Origin: Pseudomonas aegrilactucae
GTDB taxonomy: Bacteria; Pseudomonadota; Gammaproteobacteria; Pseudomonadales; Pseudomonadaceae
Direction of reading: 5' to 3'
NCBI RefSeq assembly: GCF_019168305.1
Contig: NZ_JAHTBI010000036.1
Coordinates: 51,518 to 115,517, forward strand
Length of the DNA stretch: 64,000 nt
Both the position numbers and the translations under genes were made by a program. The notes beneath the pieces were generated by a model. The model saw only the letters and a program-made list of their open reading frames with translations, was not told the origin of the DNA and did not search any database. Each line of letters starts with the position of its first letter. The stretch's first letter is position 1. Below are positions 1 through 9,209 of this stretch, piece after piece.

Positions 1-1632
1 GGGAAACTCGTTCTTGATGCCGCTGCTGGTGATCTGCCACAGGTGCGGTGCACTGCGTTTGTGGCGGATCAGGACTTCGTAGACGAACGAGTAGTGCACG
101 TCGCCGGAGAGGATCACGTAGTGCCCCGGCGTGCGCGAGTGGCGAAAGATGTTGAGGATGACCTGCGCTGCACCGCGATGGGCCATCCAGTTCTCTGCAT
201 CCACCAGCAGCGGGTAGCCGCACCAGCTGAAGACGCGCTGGATGGACTCGATCAGCTTGACGCCGAAGATCGGTGCAGGCGAGACGATGATTGCCGAAGG
301 ATGGTCCAGCAGTGCCTGCTGCAGTTCACACAGCGCTTCCCAGTCGAGCAGGCCGGACGGTTTTTGCAGGCTGCTTTCGCTGCGCCAGCGGCGAGTGCGG
401 GTATCGAGCACCAGCAGGGCAGGCTGGGTCGGCAACGCAAATTGCCACTCCTGAAAGCGCAGCAACGCCTTGATCAGTGCGTCCTGTGCGGTGTGTTCGA
501 GGTAGCCGTCGTCGTCGGCGCTGTGGCTGAGGGTGTGGCAGGCCGGCAGCAGGTCGCCAAATGCGTCCGGGTTGTTGCCCCAGCCCTGGCACAGCAGATA
601 GCCGATCAGCGCGTTGCCGATGATGCGCCGGGAGAACGGGTGGCCGTAGGCGGTTTCTTCCCACTGGGCCGAGAGGTTCCAGTCATCGGTGATGTCGTGG
701 TCGTCGAAGATCATCAGGCTAGGCAGGTGCGCCAGCACCCGAGCCACGCCGTCCAGGCCTTCGACGAAGCTCTGCAGCAGTTGCTGTTCGTGCTGGTAGC
801 GTGCCTGGCGCTCCACTGTCAGCCCCGCTGGCATGTGGGTGTCGAGGAGGGCCCACGGCACGGGCGACCACACCAGCAGGTACATGGCCATGACTTCGGC
901 CAGGGTCACCAGGTGATTGTCGGCGTTGCTGCTGGTGAAGATCGGCTTGCTGGTGCCGCCGAAGAAGCGTTCGCGCAGGGTCTCGTTGCTCTTGAGCGCC
1001 GGCAGCAGGTCGGCACGGTGGTAGTAACTGGCCGGGTGGCGATAGAGTGCGGCGCTGTTTTCCACCACGGCGCCTTCCAGGTGCTCGTCGAACAGCCCCA
1101 GGCGCTCGATCAGCCCATGGATGGCCCGCAGCATGGGGCCGGCGACGTCGTCGGCATACACCTGGTCGCCGCTCATCATCAGCAGCGCAGGGCGTTCGGC
1201 AGGTGCGTGGGGCGCGGCCAGCAGGCGGTCGGCACACAGCAGGCCATCGGCGGCAGGGTGGTGCGGTTTGCGGCAGGAGCCGTGCAGCAGGTGGTCCAGG
1301 CGCGCACGTACCACGAAGTTGGGCTGCTGGTTGTCGCCATAGAGCAGGTGCGATGCCCAGTCGCGCATGCCTTGGCCGTGCAGCAACAGGTCGTAGTCGA
1401 CCTGTACGTCGGTGGGCAAGGGTGCGGCCAGTTGAACGTCGATCAGGTGCACGAAGGCGTGCCTGCCGATGGCGATGACCTGGCAGTTCAGGTGGTGCTC
1501 GACGGGGAGGTTCAGGTGCAGCGTGGGCTGTAGCGGCTCGGAGCCGACCAGCCAGAAGACCAGGCGCGTAGCTTCCAGTCGGCGCAGCAGCGGGCCGGCC
1601 AGTACCAACGGCAGTGGGGTGGTGTCGGGCAT
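1..1632 (-). CDS. PhoD-like metallophosphatase family protein (3' end outside window)
   Basis: An open frame of 544 codons runs from the ATG at 1632 to the left edge without a stop, so the C-terminus is missing. The protein starts MPDTTPLPLVLAGPLLRRLE. It carries metallophosphatase-like stretches: MMSGDQVYADDV near the middle, MIFDDHDITDDWN, and near the edge VILSGDVHYSFVYE. The order GDQVYAD, then DDHDITDDW, then SGDVHYS is that of PhoD-like phosphatases, which hydrolyse phosphate mono- or diesters with a metal centre. No signal peptide is obvious, unlike secreted PhoD, so a cytoplasmic member is likely. It lies downstream of tal on the same strand. The substrate cannot be told from sequence. 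Confidence 0.8.
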   Translation of the reverse strand, partial: MPDTTPLPLVLAGPLLRRLEATRLVFWLVGSEPLQPTLHLNLPVEHHLNCQVIAIGRHAFVHLIDVQLAAPLPTDVQVDYDLLLHGQGMRDWASHLLYGDNQQPNFVVRARLDHLLHGSCRKPHHPAADGLLCADRLLAAPHAPAERPALLMMSGDQVYADDVAGPMLRAIHGLIERLGLFDEHLEGAVVENSAALYRHPASYYHRADLLPALKSNETLRERFFGGTSKPIFTSSNADNHLVTLAEVMAMYLLVWSPVPWALLDTHMPAGLTVERQARYQHEQQLLQSFVEGLDGVARVLAHLPSLMIFDDHDITDDWNLSAQWEETAYGHPFSRRIIGNALIGYLLCQGWGNNPDAFGDLLPACHTLSHSADDDGYLEHTAQDALIKALLRFQEWQFALPTQPALLVLDTRTRRWRSESSLQKPSGLLDWEALCELQQALLDHPSAIIVSPAPIFGVKLIESIQRVFSWCGYPLLVDAENWMAHRGAAQVILNIFRHSRTPGHYVILSGDVHYSFVYEVLIRHKRSAPHLWQITSSGIKNEFP

Positions 1633-1721
1633 CGATTACTCAGGAGTCAGCATGGACGGTTCAGGCCCCTCCGCTGACACGCCAGCTTCCACAGGATTGT
1701 GTGGGGCGCGCAGACCGCGTG

Positions 1722-1758
1722 GGGCTGGCTTGCCAGCGAAGGGCTGCAAAGCAGCCCC
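1722..1758. repeat. REP-like palindromic element
   Basis: The stretch holds the core GGCTGGCTTGCCAGCGAAGG followed by a short hairpin (GGGCTGC AAA GCAGCCC). The same core recurs as inverted pairs at 21863-21951 and 28780-28862. It lies between tal and the phosphatase gene, the intergenic position usual for Pseudomonas REP sequences. Confidence 0.75.
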
Positions 1759-1822
1759 GATGCAGGAATGCAAGGCGCAGGATGCTCCGCCTTCCTGCTG
1801 CCTCAGGCAAACCGGATTTGTA

Positions 1823-2749
1823 TCAGGCCTTTGCAGCCATCAGCGCTTCCAGCTTCTCCTGATCACGTGCGAACTGGCGGATGCCTTCGGCGAGCTTTTC
1901 GGTGGCCATGGCGTCCTCGTTGGACAGCCAGCGGAATTGCCCTTCATCCAGCGTCAGGCGTGGTTCGCCGGCCTTGCCAGGCACCAGCTTGCGTTCCAGG
2001 CTGCCCTGGTCGTCGCTCAGCTGTTGCAGCAGTTCGGGGCTGATGGTCAGGCGGTCGCAACCTGCCAGTTGCTCGATCTGGCCGATGTTGCGAAAGCTCG
2101 CGCCCATGACCACGGTGTCGTAGCCATTGGCCTTGTAGTAGTCGTAGATGCGAGTGACCGACTGCACGCCCGGGTCTTCGGCGCCGGCGTACTCCTTGCC
2201 GGTGGATTTCTTGTACCAGTCGTAGATACGGCCCACGAACGGCGAGATCAGGAACACCCCGGCGTCGGCACAGGCGGCGGCCTGGGCGAAGGAGAACAGC
2301 AGGGTCAGGTTGGTCTGGATGCCTTCCTTTTCCAGCACCTCGGCGGCGCGGATGCCTTCCCAGGTGGAGGCCAGCTTGATCAGCACGCGATCGCGGCCGA
2401 TGCCGGCCTTGTCGTACAGTTCGATCAACTGGCGGGCCTTGGCCAGCAGGGCTGGCTGGTCGAACGACAGGCGTGCGTCCACTTCGGTGGAAATGCGGCC
2501 AGGAATCACCTTGAGAATACCGCTGCCCACCGACACCGCGAATGCGTCACAGGCCAGCCCCAGGTTGCCCTTGCTGTGCTTGACTGCTTCGCTGAGCAGC
2601 TCGGCATAGCCGGGCATGGCGGCAGCCTTGAGCAGCAGGGAGGGGTTGGTGGTGGCATCGACCGGCTTGAGGCGGCTGATCGCATCGATGTCGCCGGTAT
2701 CGGCAACGACCGTAGTGAACTGCTTGAGTTGTTCCAGCTTGGAAGTCAT
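1823..2749 (-). CDS. tal: Transaldolase
   Basis: Transaldolase moves a dihydroxyacetone unit from sedoheptulose 7-phosphate to glyceraldehyde 3-phosphate in the non-oxidative pentose phosphate pathway, in the cytoplasm. The 308-residue product has the family length. It shows the N-terminal [14 protein letters not shown] motif (about 30-43) and the Schiff-base lysine in [12 protein letters not shown] (Lys125). I chose the ATG at 2749, giving [10 protein letters not shown] as in known transaldolases B. An in-frame start 33 bases upstream would add an unusual 11-residue extension. It is followed by the phosphatase gene and preceded, after 120 bases, by dusA on the same strand. Confidence 0.97.
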   Translation of the reverse strand: MTSKLEQLKQFTTVVADTGDIDAISRLKPVDATTNPSLLLKAAAMPGYAELLSEAVKHSKGNLGLACDAFAVSVGSGILKVIPGRISTEVDARLSFDQPALLAKARQLIELYDKAGIGRDRVLIKLASTWEGIRAAEVLEKEGIQTNLTLLFSFAQAAACADAGVFLISPFVGRIYDWYKKSTGKEYAGAEDPGVQSVTRIYDYYKANGYDTVVMGASFRNIGQIEQLAGCDRLTISPELLQQLSDDQGSLERKLVPGKAGEPRLTLDEGQFRWLSNEDAMATEKLAEGIRQFARDQEKLEALMAAKA

Positions 2750-2869
2750 GAGCGTGCTCTGTCCTGTGCGGTTGGACGACATTACCCGAGCGCTGCCGGC
2801 CGCTCAAGGGCTGTGCGGCAGGCATCGGGTAGGGGATGACGATTGGAGTGTCGAACCGCGCGCAGGTTC

Positions 2870-3880
2870 CTAGCGCCCTTGCAACAGCAGCCCTGCCTGG
2901 TCGAGCAGGCCAAGCGGGTCCTGGCGCTTGTGGATGTCTACCGACAGCAGTTGGCGGAACTTGCGTGCCCCCGGGAAACCCTGGCCCAGGCCGAGGATAT
3001 GGCGGGTGATGTGGTGCATGGCGCCGCCGCTTTCCAGATGCCTGGCGATATACGGGCGCAGCCTGGCCAGGGCTTCGCTGCGGCTGATCACGGGCGCGTC
3101 GCTGGCGAACAGCTGCTGGTCGACTTCGGCCAGCACGTACGGGTTGTGATAGGCCTCGCGGCCGAGCATCACGCCGTCGAAGGTCTGCAGGTGCTGCTGG
3201 CATTCGGCGAGGGTCTTGATGCCCCCGTTGAGGATCAGTTCCAGGTCCGGGAAATCGGTTTTCAGTTGCGCGGCGATGTCGTAGCGCAGCGGCGGGATTT
3301 CGCGGTTTTCCTTGGGCGAGAGGCCTTCGAGGATGGCGATGCGCGCGTGCACGGTGAAGCTGCGGCAACCGGCGTCGCGTACCTGGCCGACGAAATCGCA
3401 GAGTTCGGCGTAGCTGTCGCGGCCATTGATACCGATGCGGTGCTTGACCGTGACCGGGATCTGCACGGCGTCGAGCATGGCCTTGACGCAATCGCCCACC
3501 AGCGCCGGGTGGCCCATCAGGCAGGCGCCGATCATGTTGTTCTGCACGCGGTCGCTGGGGCAGCCGACATTCAGGTTCACTTCGTTGTAGCCCGCGTTTT
3601 GCGCCAGCACGGCGCAGGCGGCCAGATCGGCCGGTACGCTGCCGCCCAATTGCAGGGCCAGCGGGTACTCGGCTTCATCGTGGCGCAGGAAACGCTCGGC
3701 ATCGCCATTGAGCAGCGCGCCGGTGGTGACCATCTCGGTGTAGAGCAGGGCGTTGCGCGAGAGCAGGCGCAGGAAGTAGCGGCAATGGCGGTCAGTCCAA
3801 TCCATCATGGGGGCGACGCTGAACCGTCGGGACACTGTAGCGCCTGTATTTACGGGAGATGCCGCTGAATTCTGTACCAT
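2870..3880 (-). CDS. dusA: tRNA-dihydrouridine(20/20a) synthase DusA
   Basis: DusA is a flavoenzyme that reduces uridine 20/20a in the tRNA D-loop with NADPH. The 336-residue protein has the expected length and motifs: FSVAPMMDWTDRHCRYF near the N-terminus (FMN barrel), the catalytic cysteine in NLNVGCPSDRVQ (Cys107), VKHRIGIN, and NGGIKT near the end of the barrel. The first 18 residues are poorly conserved, so translation could start slightly further in. No strong ribosome binding site precedes the ATG at 3880. Confidence 0.97.
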   Translation of the reverse strand: MVQNSAASPVNTGATVSRRFSVAPMMDWTDRHCRYFLRLLSRNALLYTEMVTTGALLNGDAERFLRHDEAEYPLALQLGGSVPADLAACAVLAQNAGYNEVNLNVGCPSDRVQNNMIGACLMGHPALVGDCVKAMLDAVQIPVTVKHRIGINGRDSYAELCDFVGQVRDAGCRSFTVHARIAILEGLSPKENREIPPLRYDIAAQLKTDFPDLELILNGGIKTLAECQQHLQTFDGVMLGREAYHNPYVLAEVDQQLFASDAPVISRSEALARLRPYIARHLESGGAMHHITRHILGLGQGFPGARKFRQLLSVDIHKRQDPLGLLDQAGLLLQGR

Positions 3881-4142
3881 TTTGCTCTACGTGTTGAGTG
3901 TCTGTTTGCAGGGGGAGCGCACACGGTGTGATGGCGCCCAAACGCACTGATTGCAGCATCGGCTGCCCAGCACAGCTACGTTTGCCTCATGATGGCCTGC
4001 AAGTTTACCAACACAGCCGGGCCTGCGCGTGAAAACAGACCGCTTACCCTCGCAACGCCACGCTGCAAGCCGGCTCAACCCCATGGGAAATCTGCGGGGG
4101 CGGTCAAGCCACCAGCCCCCGGTTACGTTACCGAGGCTGCCC

Positions 4143-4328
4143 TCAATGCTTGGTTTCGCCTGCCGCCATCCGTCCCGGCTGATCCAGCGCAACCTGCATC
4201 GTCTCAAGCGATCGGCTGATCACCGCCGCCTCATCGTGCTTGCCGGCCGCAATCAGTCGATCACGCGCCTGCTTCAAATTCTCGACATGTTCGTTAAGGC
4301 CCGCCGCAGCCTCCCAGTACTCGTCCAT
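4143..4328 (-). CDS. Small conserved hypothetical protein
   Basis: The 61-residue product starts MDEYWEAAAGLNEHVENLKQ and is charged and probably helical. I do not recognise a named domain. The ATG at 4328 is supported by a Shine-Dalgarno GGAG seven bases upstream (AAGGAGAAGTAC before ATG). A longer frame reaches 4361 but would overlap the upstream gene and bypass this site. It lies 29 bases after another small gene on the same strand, so the two are probably co-transcribed. Confidence 0.6.
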   Translation of the reverse strand: MDEYWEAAAGLNEHVENLKQARDRLIAAGKHDEAAVISRSLETMQVALDQPGRMAAGETKH

Positions 4329-4357
4329 GTACTTCTCCTTCGTAGGGTGCAATTCGC

Positions 4358-4705
4358 TCAATCGTGTTCCTGAGCCAGATCGATCAGTTCACTCTCGAAA
4401 AGGTTGCGCAGCATCTGCAGGGAAAGGGGTTCAACGATCTCTCCCACATGGTGGGTAATTCGCACGCTGGCCCCCGAACGTTCCAGCACTTGCACCAGAT
4501 TCAGCAGCCTCTTCTGCTGTGAAAGTACCCCGTCTTCGTCGGACATTTCTAGCGAAAAATCTTGTGTGTCGACATGGACCACAGGCTCTGTAGTACCGAT
4601 CCTACGAATTAACACCGATATGCTTTCTTCTGAAAAACCTCGCAACAGTTTGACAATGCTTGGCGTGTGGTCGGCGTGGGTGATGGCAATGGCGTACTCG
4701 GACAT
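4358..4705 (-). CDS. Conserved hypothetical protein
   Basis: The 115-residue product (MSEYAIAITHADHTPSIVKL) is soluble and acidic with no recognisable catalytic motif, signal peptide or membrane segment. The pattern of alternating hydrophobics suggests a small alpha/beta fold. The ATG at 4705 is preferred; a GTG two codons upstream is possible. It is the first gene of a probable two-gene unit with the 61-residue protein and is divergent from the BCCT transporter. Nothing in the context fixes a function. Confidence 0.6.
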   Translation of the reverse strand: MSEYAIAITHADHTPSIVKLLRGFSEESISVLIRRIGTTEPVVHVDTQDFSLEMSDEDGVLSQQKRLLNLVQVLERSGASVRITHHVGEIVEPLSLQMLRNLFESELIDLAQEHD

Positions 4706-4894
4706 GCGCACTTAACTCGCTGGTGTAAACGTGATTTCAAAATAGTGGCAGAAAGCCTTGAACCCCTGGCGCGTGCCACGGTCCCACCCCAAGCCTGTTA
4801 CCCTTGGCGGCTAACTCTCTCGTTTTGCCATAGGAACAGCGGGGCTATCAGACCATTGCACGTCGACGCGTGCCAGCAATCAAAGGAGCATTTC

Positions 4895-6565
4895 GTGGGA
4901 AGAACCCCATCCAATGAAACACCCGGGCATTCTCAGCCAGTGACCATCGATGGCATTCCAGCTCCAAGCGGTGAAGTAAACCTGATCGACACCGACTATG
5001 TCGTCGGCCAGGACAATTTCAAGGGCGAGTTTTCCTTCTCGCTGGATATCCACGGCAAGGTGTTCCTCATCTCGGCCGCCACCATCTTCCTGTTCGTCAT
5101 CCTCACCCTGGCGCTGCAGAACGAGGTCGAGCCGATCTTCAGCGCCATGCGCAGCTGGCTCACCGCCAACCTGGCCTGGTTCTTCATGAGCACCGCCAAT
5201 ATCTTCGTGGTGCTGTGCCTGGGGCTGATCGTGTCGCCCTTGGGTAAAGTGCGCCTGGGCGGTCGCGAAGCGGTGCCGGACCACTCCTATGTGGGCTGGT
5301 TCTCGATGCTGTTCGCCGCCGGCATGGGCATCGGCCTGATGTTCTACGGCGTCGCCGAACCCATGTCGCACTTCTCGGCGGCCATGGGCGGGGTGAACCT
5401 CGATGCGGCCGGTGTGCGCACCGACTGGGCGCCGCTGGGCGGTGCTGCGGGCAACCCGCAGGTGGCGGCAGACATGGCCATGGCCGCGACCATCTACCAC
5501 TGGGGCCTGCACCCGTGGGCGATCTACGCCATCGTGGCGCTGTCGCTGGCCTTGTTCACCTACAACAAGGGCTTGCCGCTGTCGATCCGTTCGGTGTTCT
5601 ACCCGCTGCTGGGTGAGCGGGTGTGGGGCTGGCCGGGGCATATCATCGATATCCTGGCGGTGTTCGCCACGCTGTTCGGCCTGGCCACGTCGCTGGGCAT
5701 CGGCGCCGAGCAGGCGGCGGCGGGGCTGGAGTACCTGTTCGGGATCCCCTCCACCAATGTCAGCAAGGTGCTGTTGATCATCGGCATCAGCATCATCGCC
5801 CTGGGGTCGGTGCTGGCCGGCATGGACAAGGGTGTGAAGATGCTGTCCCAGGTGAACATGGCCCTGGCGCTGCTGCTGTTGGTGTTCATCATCGTGGTGG
5901 GGCCGACGCTGGCGATCTTCACCGGCTTCTTCAGGAACCTGACCTCGTACCTGCAGTACCTGCCGGCGCTGTCCAACCCGGTAGGGCGCGAAGACGCCGA
6001 ATTTACCCAGGGCTGGACCGCCTTCTACTGGGCCTGGTGGATCAGCTGGTCGCCGTTCGTGGGCATGTTCATCGCCCGTGTCAGCCGTGGGCGCACTGTG
6101 CGCGAGTTCCTGATTGCGGTGCTGCTGGTGCCGTCGCTGGTGTCGGTGCTGTGGATGACCACGTTCGGTGGCACCGCCATCGATCAGACCGTGACGCAGC
6201 AGTTCAGTGGTGTGACGGATGCGGTGCTGGAACTCAAGTTGTTCGCGATGCTCAGTGGTCTGCCGCTCAAGGAAATCACTTCGTTTATCGGGATCGTGCT
6301 GGTGGCGGTGTTCTTCATCACCTCGTCCGACTCCGGTTCCCTGGTGATCGATACCATTACCGCAGGCGGCAAGGTCGATGCACCGGTGCCACAACGTGTG
6401 TTCTGGGCAGTGATGCAGGGGGTGATCGCGATTGCCCTGCTGCTGGGCGGCGGGTTGATTGCGTTGCAGGCCATGGCGGTGTCGACCGGCCTGCCGTTCG
6501 CCCTCGTGCTGCTGCTGGGTTGCGTGTCGCTGGTCAAGGGGCTGATGTCCGAGCCGCGGGGGTGA
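4895..6565 (+). CDS. BCCT-family betaine/carnitine/choline transporter
   Basis: BCCT carriers import quaternary amines such as choline or betaine, driven by sodium or protons, in the inner membrane. About twelve hydrophobic segments fill residues 45-545. The family glycine-rich stretch GMGIGLMFYGVAEP and the signature WTAFYWAWWISWSPFVGMF are present. A GTG at 4895 is chosen because AAAGGAG lies six bases upstream; the frame stays open further 5' but has no comparable site. At 556 residues it lacks the long cytoplasmic C-terminal tail of E. coli BetT (677 residues). The substrate cannot be assigned: no bet genes are adjacent. Confidence 0.9.
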   Translation: MGRTPSNETPGHSQPVTIDGIPAPSGEVNLIDTDYVVGQDNFKGEFSFSLDIHGKVFLISAATIFLFVILTLALQNEVEPIFSAMRSWLTANLAWFFMSTANIFVVLCLGLIVSPLGKVRLGGREAVPDHSYVGWFSMLFAAGMGIGLMFYGVAEPMSHFSAAMGGVNLDAAGVRTDWAPLGGAAGNPQVAADMAMAATIYHWGLHPWAIYAIVALSLALFTYNKGLPLSIRSVFYPLLGERVWGWPGHIIDILAVFATLFGLATSLGIGAEQAAAGLEYLFGIPSTNVSKVLLIIGISIIALGSVLAGMDKGVKMLSQVNMALALLLLVFIIVVGPTLAIFTGFFRNLTSYLQYLPALSNPVGREDAEFTQGWTAFYWAWWISWSPFVGMFIARVSRGRTVREFLIAVLLVPSLVSVLWMTTFGGTAIDQTVTQQFSGVTDAVLELKLFAMLSGLPLKEITSFIGIVLVAVFFITSSDSGSLVIDTITAGGKVDAPVPQRVFWAVMQGVIAIALLLGGGLIALQAMAVSTGLPFALVLLLGCVSLVKGLMSEPRG

Positions 6566-6585
6566 CGCGCTACCTCACGTAGCGG

Positions 6586-7296
6586 TCAATCCCACAACCG
6601 GCCCACTTCAACCCCGGCCTCTGACCGATGCGCCACCTGTGCCTGCAACAGCTCGGCTGTTGCCAGTGCATCGGTGAGCGCGTGGTGCGCATGGTAGGGC
6701 GGCAGGTGATAGCGCGCGCGGCTGTCGGCCAGGCGAATCGACACCGGCGCGCGGCGCAGCAGCCGGTCCATCCAGCTGCGACCATTGCGGTGCACCAGCG
6801 CCTCGAGCTGCATGGTGTCGATCACCGGAAACTGCAGGCCTTCACCCAGGTGGCGGCGCACCGCATGCTCAAGAAAACCACGCTCCAGGTTGCGGTAATG
6901 CACCACCATCACCTTGCCGGCCATGGCGCTGAGCAGGGCCTTGAGCACATGCGGCAGGGCCGGTGCATGGCGGATGTCGCTGTGGGTGATGTGGTGGAAG
7001 GTGATCGACGTTTCGCTCAGTTCGGCACGCGGCTTGACCACCCAGTAACGCGCCTCGCCACAGCGGATACGCTGCAGGCTGAAGGGCATCAGGCCGATAC
7101 TCACGATGCCGTCCTTTTCGGCATCCAGGCCGGTGGTCTCGACGTCCAGCGCCAGCAACGGCACCTCTTGCAGGGGCGTCTGTGCTGCCACCGCGCCGGC
7201 TGCGTAGAACCCTTGCAGCAACGGATGGCGCGCCTGCTGCGCCAACGCCTGGAAACGTGCCCGCCAGTCGATGCGTTCGCTATCGCGCAGCATCAT
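6586..7296 (-). CDS. 3'-5' exonuclease, DnaQ-like (DEDDh)
   Basis: The 236-residue protein has the DEDDh exonuclease motifs in order: ALDVETTGLD (Exo I, about 49-58), VVHYRNLERGFL (Exo II) and HHALTDALATAEL (Exo III). This is the epsilon-like fold that removes nucleotides from 3' ends. Its start overlaps the end of the upstream cNMP/CBS/nucleotidyltransferase gene by four bases (ATGA), so the two are translationally coupled. In other gamma-proteobacteria the same pair sits together, which suggests a shared signalling or nucleic-acid role rather than replication proofreading. Confidence 0.9.
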   Translation of the reverse strand: MMLRDSERIDWRARFQALAQQARHPLLQGFYAAGAVAAQTPLQEVPLLALDVETTGLDAEKDGIVSIGLMPFSLQRIRCGEARYWVVKPRAELSETSITFHHITHSDIRHAPALPHVLKALLSAMAGKVMVVHYRNLERGFLEHAVRRHLGEGLQFPVIDTMQLEALVHRNGRSWMDRLLRRAPVSIRLADSRARYHLPPYHAHHALTDALATAELLQAQVAHRSEAGVEVGRLWD

Positions 7297-9170
7297 CGTG
7301 TGTGCCGCACGATGCCGGGGTAGCGAAAGCGCAGGAATTTCTGCGCATGGCTCAGCACCTGGAACGCCTCCTTGAGGTTGTGCCGCTCACTGCTGGAGAA
7401 GCGCTCGGGCTCTATGTAGTTGTCTGGTTGCTGTCCCTGTTCAATCGCATCGGCCTGGTGACGGATACGCACCATCGACAGGAATTCCAGCGCATAGCGC
7501 AAATGTTCGATGGCCGCCGGTTGCATCAGCTTGGTCGCACTGATCGCCTCCAGCCGGTCAACCGAGTTCTGCGCCGTACTGGCGCAGGCCAGCGCATGCA
7601 CGCGGATCAGGTCGGTGAGCGGCGCGGTGCCGCGGCCCTTGAGGTTGATGATCTGTTTCTGGCGCCCATCGGTCTCCATCACGAAGGTGCGAAAGAACCC
7701 CAGCGGCGGCGTACGGTTCAAGGCATTGCGCGCCATGGCGGTCAGGAATGCCGGGCTGGCACTGGACTTCTGCGCGCAGAGTGTCTGTAGCGCCTGCACC
7801 AGTTCCAGCTCGCCGTACACGCCGTCAAGGTCGAAAAAGATGCTGCTGTTCAGCAGCGTGGCCGCGTTGGGCTTGTCGATCCACTGGGTGAAATAGGCCT
7901 TCCACACGCGCAGCGGCTGGCGCCACTGGTTGTTGGTGGCCATGATCCCGCCTTTGCAGTAGCTGTAGCCGCAGGCGGCCAGCCCGTCGCTGACAAAGGT
8001 CGCGAGCTTGAGGAAGTAGCCGTCGTGCTGCACCGGGTCGAAGCTGTCGTCGAGCACCAGGGCGTTGTCCTGGTCGGTGACCAGCAGTTGTTCGTCCCGC
8101 GCCATCGACCCCAGCGCCATGAAGCAGTAGGGCACCGGTGGCGGGCCCAGGTCGCGTTCGGCCAGTTCCAGCAGGCGTTGGGTGAAGGCGCGCCCGATGC
8201 CGGAAATCGCACTGCCGATCATGTGCGCGGTGGCGCCGTCGCGCACCATGCGGATGTAGGTGCCGCGCAGGTCGCGCAGCAACGAGCGCAACCCGGCCAC
8301 GCTGTGCTGGTTGGAAATGCTGTTGACCAGGTACAGGCTGCTCTGGGATTCGTGGCGGATGATGTCCGACAGGTTGATCAGGCCCAGGGTGCGCCCCTTG
8401 TGCAGCACCGGCAGGTGGTGGATGTTGCGCCGCAGCATGCTCAGCATGGCTTCGAACACCGAGTCGTTGGCCTGGATCACCACCGGCTCGCACGACATCA
8501 CCGTACTGATGGGCAGGCTGCTGCTGAGGTCGGCGGCCAGCACGCGGGTGCGCAGGTCGCGGTCGGTGACCAGGCCCAGCAGTCTGTCGGGGGCGTCGGG
8601 CACGGGTTCCAGCACGGCCACGCACGACACGCTTTCGGCTGCCATCAGGCGTGCGGCGTCCAGGATCGAGGTGTCCTGACTGACCGACACCAGGCTGCGC
8701 GACAGCAGTGTGCGCGCCTTGAGCTGGATCAGTTCGCTGGCTCTGCCCTGGCTTTCGACTGCGGACTTGAGGCGCGAATGCCCCTCGGCTTCGACGAATT
8801 CGGCAAAGCTGTCGTGCTGTTCGCACAGCTCGGCAAACAGGTCGGCGGGGATGAAGTAGATCAGGCTGTCTTCCAGCGCCTTGGCCGGGAAGCGCACCTT
8901 GTTACTGCGCAGCAGCCCGGCCTGGCCGAAGATGTCGCCTTCGCCCAGGCGGTTGTAGAGCTCGCCGTTGCGCCGGTAGATCTCCACCGCGCCGCTGCGC
9001 ACGTAATGCAGGTCCTGGATGCTGCTACCGGCCTCCAGAATGCTGCTGCCGGCCTTGAAGTAGCTGACCTGGATACGCTGCGCAATGCTGCCCAGGGTCT
9101 CCTCGGGCAAGGCGTCGAAAGGGGCGAAACGGTGGAGGTGATCGCGAACCTCCAGAAGCTCGATCTGCAT
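7293..9170 (-). CDS. cNMP-binding/CBS-domain protein with DUF294 nucleotidyltransferase
   Basis: The 625-residue protein has a modular layout: a cyclic-nucleotide-binding-like barrel at about 15-125 (GEGDIFGQAGLL), a CBS pair at about 155-275 (LGLVTDRDLRTRV; GLINLSDIIRH), then a nucleotidyltransferase-like domain from about 320. That domain has the motif ALGSMARDEQLLVTDQDNAL, with the two metal-binding aspartates of the pol-beta fold. A helical C-terminal domain follows. The family is thought to sense nucleotides and transfer a nucleotidyl group to an unknown partner. It is the first gene of the pair with the DEDDh exonuclease. Confidence 0.9.
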   Translation of the reverse strand: MQIELLEVRDHLHRFAPFDALPEETLGSIAQRIQVSYFKAGSSILEAGSSIQDLHYVRSGAVEIYRRNGELYNRLGEGDIFGQAGLLRSNKVRFPAKALEDSLIYFIPADLFAELCEQHDSFAEFVEAEGHSRLKSAVESQGRASELIQLKARTLLSRSLVSVSQDTSILDAARLMAAESVSCVAVLEPVPDAPDRLLGLVTDRDLRTRVLAADLSSSLPISTVMSCEPVVIQANDSVFEAMLSMLRRNIHHLPVLHKGRTLGLINLSDIIRHESQSSLYLVNSISNQHSVAGLRSLLRDLRGTYIRMVRDGATAHMIGSAISGIGRAFTQRLLELAERDLGPPPVPYCFMALGSMARDEQLLVTDQDNALVLDDSFDPVQHDGYFLKLATFVSDGLAACGYSYCKGGIMATNNQWRQPLRVWKAYFTQWIDKPNAATLLNSSIFFDLDGVYGELELVQALQTLCAQKSSASPAFLTAMARNALNRTPPLGFFRTFVMETDGRQKQIINLKGRGTAPLTDLIRVHALACASTAQNSVDRLEAISATKLMQPAAIEHLRYALEFLSMVRIRHQADAIEQGQQPDNYIEPERFSSSERHNLKEAFQVLSHAQKFLRFRYPGIVRHTR

Positions 9171-9209
9171 GCTGCCTCGTTGTTGGTGTGAACGTCAGGG
9201 GTATGGAGC

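Noticed and set aside
43..1533. Long open frame of 496 codons on the + strand
   Set aside because: It lies opposite the phosphatase frame, which has family motifs; the + strand product is a repetitive Val/Gln/His-rich sequence typical of antisense frames in GC-rich DNA.
3887..4207. 106-codon leftward frame between dusA and the 61-residue gene
   Set aside because: Its product is Arg/Trp-rich with no family likeness and no ribosome binding site, and it overlaps the better supported small gene.
4880..6394. 504-codon frame opposite the BCCT transporter gene
   Set aside because: The product is extremely rich in His, Gln, Asp and Arg, as expected when a hydrophobic membrane protein gene is read backwards.
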